The notes under the pieces: generated by a model
Seen by the model: the letters and a program-made list of their open reading frames with translations, nothing else
Told to the model about the DNA's origin: nothing
Databases searched by the model: none
Origin: Grammothele lineata
Lineage: Eukaryota; Basidiomycota; Agaricomycetes; Polyporales; Polyporaceae
Assembly (NCBI GenBank): GCA_002150815.3
Contig: NDFF03000391.1
Span: forward strand, 1-64,000
Reading direction: 5' to 3'
DNA: 64,000 nucleotides
Program-made: the position numbers and the translations under genes
In this document: piece after piece, positions 59,091-64,000 of the stretch
Layout: every line of letters starts with the position of its first letter
Position numbering within the stretch: position 1 is the first letter of the stretch

Positions 59091-60110
59091 AGAAGGACAT
59101 ACGCTAGAGCGATACGCCCGACGTCGAGCTCGACGTGGCCGCGGTCGACCTGAGCAGCACGAAAGTGGTCAGCTTCGGCTCTTTGCCAAATTGCGCGGTT
59201 CCATCCTCGGGGCCGAAGAGTGACGAGAACGAGGGCGCCACGTATGCGCGCCTGGCACGAGCTCCTCCACAATCGAAGACAGCCTGCAGTCTCATCCCAG
59301 AATGAGCCGCCTACGTCAAACAAGATCGAGGACCGAGCCCAAGGCGGGGCAGCGCAAGGACTGAGTGGAGGCGGGGTCGGCGGCCGTCAGCATTGCCTCC
59401 CTCTGTCAGAGCTTCTCGACGCCCCCAGCTGCCATCCCACCCGAGACCGTCATACTCTCCCAGAGTGTCGCGCGAGGGCGAACGTGGCAGCGAATACACA
59501 AGAGACGGTGAGACGGTGTCTATCGCGGATGCTGGGCCGCTGTAAACCTGACGCGCGGAGCGACCTCAGCACTTCGCTCCTGCGCGATAAAGAGAAAGAG
59601 ACGACGTACGTCCCAGAGATGAAGGTGACATAGTCAATATCAAACCACTCGCCTGCAAGCGGATGGGGTACGTAAGGACGGGCGAGCGCGTTGGGACGGT
59701 AAGGAGCGGACTCCGCTTGGCGGCGGAGAGAGAGGGAGGAGGCGAGGGGAGCGCGCGAGGAGCGCCGGGCGCACCCCGAGGGCTGGGATCCTGAGGCGAT
59801 GATATGCAGGTGAGGCTGGCCGTCCCGACTCTGGCTTCTGAAGCTGCAAACGCCAACTCATACCTTGGGGTGGCGCCGACAGCGAGCGCGGGGATCCGAA
59901 GCGAAGGACTCGGACACTGGCAGAAGCGGGTGCCGGAGAAGTGACAGTGAAGAGCGAGGCCCGGCCCAGCTTCGCACGCGCGCACGATGACCTCCGATCT
60001 TCACGCCTTAGAGGCCTCAGAATCGCCCGCGTCGCGCTTCCGTTTTGGCCACCTCGAATAATACGGGCTCGCCTCGTAATCAAACCGCGATACCGGTCGG
60101 GCTGGTAACT
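59091..60110. other. Unrecognised sequence between the two parts of the decayed copy
   Basis: About 1 kb with no match to the intact locus. It may be an insertion or a highly diverged segment. No inverted repeats were noticed at its edges. Confidence 0.4.
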
Positions 60111-61918
60111 GGTGACTGCGCGCTGGCCACATCCATGGCCGTACCCGCCGCGATTCCCATCGCCTTCTCGACTGTCAGCCGCGGCAGGGTTCCGGTGTCG
60201 AGCCACGATTCCTGACCCTCCCGAGCGGCTGAGCCCGCAGGCTCGTCGACTCGGATCCCCGTACCGTCTTCGGTGTTGTCGTCGTCATTATTGTCGGCGC
60301 TGCGATCAGACTCGGCGCCCACGGCCGAGTCGTACTGCACAGCGCTCGCGTTCGTGCTCGTCGGGGGGCCCGAAGACGACACGAGCGTGGCGCGGCGGAA
60401 GACGACGGTGGAGATATTCTCGAGGGAGGTCCCGGAGAAGTGGGACTTGCCTCGCGCGACGAGGACGATGATCATCGTTGAGTATATGCCCTATGTGGAT
60501 GGGAGACATGGGCGTCGTGTGAGCACTGAGATATGATCTGCGAGGACAGAGAGGATGGGGTGTGTGGTATGGCACGGACGGACGTACGACGAGCGGGATG
60601 AGATAACCCTTGAGAAAGTAGTCGAATCCGCGCAGGAGCACTTTCAGCTTGTGCGGCTCGCGCTCGAAGTGGATCTGCGTGACGAGCTGGTACGCGATGG
60701 CCGCCATCTTGCGCCGCGCGTGGTGCCATCGGGTGTCAGCCTGCGCGCGTCATGTATCTAGCCAGTGTGCAGGAGGACGCTCACCCACAAGAGACAGCAG
60801 CAGAGCGGGCCGGGAGAGGACGTGCTCGACGCGCGTGCTACGCTTCAGAGGGGCCTTGTTCACGACCTTCCTGTGCTCCCTTCGTTATGCGTCGGGTGCG
60901 ACCAAAACCCAGTCAGTGCCCCATGCAAAGACCCAAGCAAGCGTAACGAAACCCAGAGCCGCACGCACCACGCCTTGACGCCAATCCGAGGTTCGTCGCG
61001 GGCGGGGGGACAGACGCAGAGAGGCCCCAGAGGTCATCCAGGGTCCTCGAAGAGCGCCCCGGAGGGCTCAGAGCCGAGGTTGGACTGCCGGAGGTCGGAG
61101 AAGACGGTCCTTAGGCAGGAGTCGCTGATGTCGAATAGCCCTGCGGCGGCGGCGTGGGTCAGGCTCGGGGAATGGGGGAACGTGTTATTGAGTGGGGGAC
61201 AGTGGGGGGGTGAGGGGGAGGGGGAGGGAGGGGAAGGACGTACAGAATGTCGCCCAGAGGAGGACGAGGCATGCGCCGCGCAGCGTACGAGGACGCTCTG
61301 TGGCCAGAGGACCCAGACTCGCCACCAGACGATCGCGTCCATCCCCAAGTATAACCTGGGCGGAACTCAGTCCAACGTCGGACGCGAGAAAGGTGGGGGG
61401 GAGAGAAAACGTACATTTACTGCCAAAACGATCGTCGGCGCGCAGAGCGTCAGACCGCGGATGGCATCAGGGAGTCCGCAGGCGTTGTAAAGACATTCGT
61501 CGGACGAAGGAAGTCCGCCCGAGGCACGCAAATCGCATAGTCGTGCTTGACAATGCAACTGAATGCCGTATACTTGAACGATGTTGTAAACTCCGATGGC
61601 GTTGAGGAGGAGAGAGACCCAGTAGACGACGTCCGAGGCGTACACGAGCCTAAGCAGTGTCGCGAGGAAGAGAAAGAGGGCCCCAGGCCTCTTTAGGCCG
61701 CGCTGGCTGGACACCGAGATCTTGTCAGTGGTGCGGGTGTAAGAGAGGAAGGGAAGGACGGACATGAGTACGATCGCGGCGAAGAAGGCGAGCCCGGTGA
61801 AGGTCCCCACGACGGCAGTAGAGAGGACGACGAGAACGATGGCGGGGCAGAGCGCGCCGGTAAACGCGTCGAGTGCGGTGCCGGTTTCCAGCGACTACTT
61901 AATGTCGGGATGCTGCAT
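60111..61918 (-). pseudogene. Decayed copy of the multi-pass transmembrane protein
   Basis: Co-linear with the gene at 45531-47346. It keeps G-T-A-L-D-A-F, F-F-A-A-I, R-P-G-A-L-F-L-F-L-A-T-L-L, H-C-Q-A-R-L-C, W-W-R-V-W-V-L-W, F-E-R-E-P-H-K-L, G-F-D-Y-F-L-K-G and a Ser/Thr tail. From the ATG at 61918 a TAG occurs after seven codons (61895-61897). Extra bases shift the frame around the W-W-R-V-W exon (about 61250-61350). The exon equivalent to R-N-V-V-E-K has lost bases (about 60790-60870). These breaks make a working product unlikely unless an unseen start and splice variants compensate. Confidence 0.75.
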
Positions 61919-62049
61919 GGTCGGGGCGAAGAAGAATGTAGGAGCAGATTGAGCTGAGAACGTGCAAGCGGGAAGCAATGTAGCTGTCATTCTCAACATA
62001 TCAGAGATGTGCATCTTTGTAGAAGCCTGAGAGAGATGCAGCGACCAGC

Positions 62050-62500
62050 CAGCTAAAGGAAAGTGAAAACCGGACGGAACCAGACGAGCGCAAGTGTGTG
62101 AGAACTTGATGGGCAAAGCATCAGCGACTCGGAGTTCGGCGGTGATGTCACTGGCTGAGTCTGCGGTGGGGAGGCTGCTACAGAAAAGGCGTAGGATTGC
62201 AAGCGAGAACAAACATGAGAGCTGTCGAGCAAGCTTGAGATACCGTCATAGCGTCATGCACGGCCGGAGGAGTCGTTTCTAGCAGCAGCGCCCGGGGCCA
62301 AATCACGCGTCGCGTCACGCGTGATGTGAGCGAGTCACGAAGTACGTCACTGCGCTCGCTCGCCGGGTGGCTGCCCTGGTGGGTTCTCAAACGGTCTCTC
62401 CGGACACGTTCGTCCTCCGAGTCGTAGACGCTCCTTGCTCTCGCGTTCATGTCGTCTTAACTCGGTTCTGTGCTCCTCTATACTTTGCTTTGAATCTCTT
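62050..62500. repeat. Duplicated upstream flank of the membrane-protein locus
   Basis: Partner of 55070-55500. Similarity runs from a gtgaaa box near 62065 through the agtacgtcactgcgctcg block near 62339-62356 to at least 62490. The identity is visible by eye but patchy, so this is an old duplication. Confidence 0.65.
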
Positions 62501-63382
62501 GCTGCATTCACCTGTACGGCGGTTGAGCACAAAACTTCCCGAGCGAGCATGCACCGAACAGTCCAATTTCAAGTCCAATCAGCCGTGATCCATGAAAGCA
62601 CGTCAATCATCTTCGTCGGTACTACAAGCCTCGAAGATAGCCGCACCGAGTCTCAGAGGATGCGCCTGAGTCGGGCTGTCTGGAATGTCTACGAAGCGTT
62701 CGGATTAGGATACAAGCTCCTTTGTTCCCGTTTCGTACGTGCACTGATGCCCTCGGAAAAAACAACAATCTCCTGTTATGTTATCCCAGACAACATGTCA
62801 GTGCTTATTTCTCACGCGACGATGATGCCAATCCAAATACGTCCCACGCACTGTTGTGCCACCCCCCGGCCTTGCCACTGATGGGGAAAGCTGGATACCG
62901 CAGGGAGAGCGGTAGGCAACAGGATCCATGCGTATCGTGCTTAGCTTTGTTCGATGAGCACGATAGCTGCCCTGAAAGCATTACTCGGAAACTACAACGA
63001 CGACTGTTCGCGGAAGCCGTGGGGCTCATTTATATTCAGAGGTGCTCGCCGTTGACGATCTGGCGCCGCCTTCCATCTGCATTACCCCCACACGACCATG
63101 AACCCAGTTTACGACTTTTCCGTGAAGCTCATGGAGCTACAAGCTGCGTACCAGCTAGAACTACGCTTTGCCACTTCCATGGGCAACGGGCAGTATGTCG
63201 GAATGAAGTACGTTGTTGCATATCCGCTGTTTTCTGCTTTCTCTGACTAGGGTCCGCATAGCGTGGAGCAGGTGAGACATACTCGCGAGGAGATGGCATA
63301 CTTCGCTGGAGCTGCTCCTCTGGCTCGTCGACATATCTCTGACGTTGTGCACCCTCTCTTGTAGTTGTCCTGTGCAGTGAAC
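62501..63382. other. Upstream region of the last gene
   Basis: May contain 5' exons of the F-box gene. An ATG at 63099 opens a 37-codon helical stretch ending at a GTACGT donor, but its phase does not join cleanly to the F-box exon. Otherwise nothing is recognised. Confidence 0.35.
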
Positions 63383-64000
63383 ATGCTCTCCGAGATACTG
63401 AAGAATTTGGCGAAACGGATCCTCATTCTGTCGCCCATCCAGCGCCTGGATGAGACGCTCCACGCAAGAATCTTTGGCGACGTTTTATCTTCATGGGATC
63501 AACCCTCCGACCTCAGGCCCTTTGACCCAAAGTACCCGAAATATACCGAAGCGCTGACGACGCTTGCTGCAGTATGCAAGTGCTGGAGGAATGTGATCTT
63601 GGGCACGCCAGAATTTTGGGCCAGGATCGACCATCTCCATCCTTCCCAGCTACTGGAGTTCCTAGCGCGATCTAAAAACGCCCCGCTGAAATTAGCCTTC
63701 AGTTTAGAGAGAGCAATGACTCGGAACTCCGGTCTGCACTCGACATCCGCGCTCTTCGGCGTTGTCTCTCACCGCCTTCGATCGCTCGACATTTCCTTCG
63801 GCAAGCTCGAAGATCCGGCGATCCTCACCACGTTCAGTGCTCGCCGGCTCGAATGCCTGATCGTTCGCCACAATCCCGTCGAAAAAGCCGGTCACTATCC
63901 ATATGAGCCTGAGATCCCGAGGCAGACGTTGCTCCAAGACTGGACATTCTCCCTGCGCGCGCTCGCAATCACGTCCGCAATGTGGCTTCCTGCGAACCGC
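63383..64000 (+). CDS. F-box protein, 3' end beyond the window
   Basis: An open frame from an ATG at 63383 runs to the window end without a stop (206 codons seen). A helix with S-P-I-Q-R-L-D-E-T-L-H-A-R-I-F is followed by A-V-C-K-C-W-R-N-V-I-L-G-T-P-E-F-W-A-R-I, the classic form of the second half of a fungal F-box. Leu-rich sequence with L-R-S-L-D-I-S-F then suggests the beginning of an LRR-like region. It belongs to a different F-box subfamily from the other four in the window. The frame is open before 63383, so the true start may be in an upstream exon. The likely role is an SCF ubiquitin-ligase receptor. Confidence 0.8.
   Translation, partial: MLSEILKNLAKRILILSPIQRLDETLHARIFGDVLSSWDQPSDLRPFDPKYPKYTEALTTLAAVCKCWRNVILGTPEFWARIDHLHPSQLLEFLARSKNAPLKLAFSLERAMTRNSGLHSTSALFGVVSHRLRSLDISFGKLEDPAILTTFSARRLECLIVRHNPVEKAGHYPYEPEIPRQTLLQDWTFSLRALAITSAMWLPANR

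Overview
The window looks like part of a genome of a wood-decay-type basidiomycete (Agaricomycetes, probably polypore-like; inferred from gene families, not proven). Genes are cut by many short introns (about 45-100 nt, GT-AG plus a few GC-AG). The families present are those that expand in these fungi: F-box proteins, fungal BTB/POZ proteins, cytochromes P450, 2-oxoglutarate (2OG)/Fe(II) oxygenase-like proteins, WD40 proteins and multi-pass membrane proteins. No rRNA, convincing tRNA, CRISPR array or bacterial-type operon was seen.

Layout. 0.4-1.8 kb (+): F-box/LRR-like gene lacking its N-terminus. 2.2-3.2 kb (-): BTB gene. 3.7-6.1 and 8.4-10.7 kb (-): two P450s with the same 13-exon plan, flanking a small conserved gene (7.1-7.9 kb, -). 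11.6-13.2 kb (-): 2OG oxygenase-like gene. 14.4-16.0 kb (+): full-length F-box gene. 16.4-18.9 kb (+): F-box+WD40 fusion. 20.3-22.1 kb (-): second 2OG oxygenase-like gene. 22.2-25.5 kb: gene-poor, with a possible inverted-repeat element. 25.6-27.2 kb (+): WD40 gene. 27.4-29.9 and 35.2-37.7 kb (-): two more F-box+WD40 fusions around an unknown gene (32.5-33.4 kb). 38.3-39.2 kb (-): second BTB gene. 39.7-40.6 kb (-): unknown gene. 42.6-44.9 kb (+): UDP-glycosyltransferase. 45.5-47.3 kb (-): multi-pass membrane protein. 49.3-53.3 kb (-): large transposase-like gene. 53.5-55.0 kb: non-autonomous element with long terminal inverted repeats. 55.1-62.5 kb: a solo copy of the membrane-gene upstream region, a decayed membrane-gene copy, and unrecognised sequence. 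63.4 kb to the end (+): F-box gene running off the window.

How the genes fit together. The region is a mosaic of interleaved paralogues: 2 P450, 2 BTB, 2 2OG, 2 F-box/LRR, 3 F-box/WD40 and 2 membrane-protein loci. F-box and BTB proteins are often substrate receptors of cullin ubiquitin ligases. P450s, 2OG oxygenases and UGTs modify small molecules. A link to degradation or detoxification of environmental compounds is reasonable but is inference only. Exon models below were built by hand from splice signals, reading-frame phase and comparison between the paralogues inside the window.
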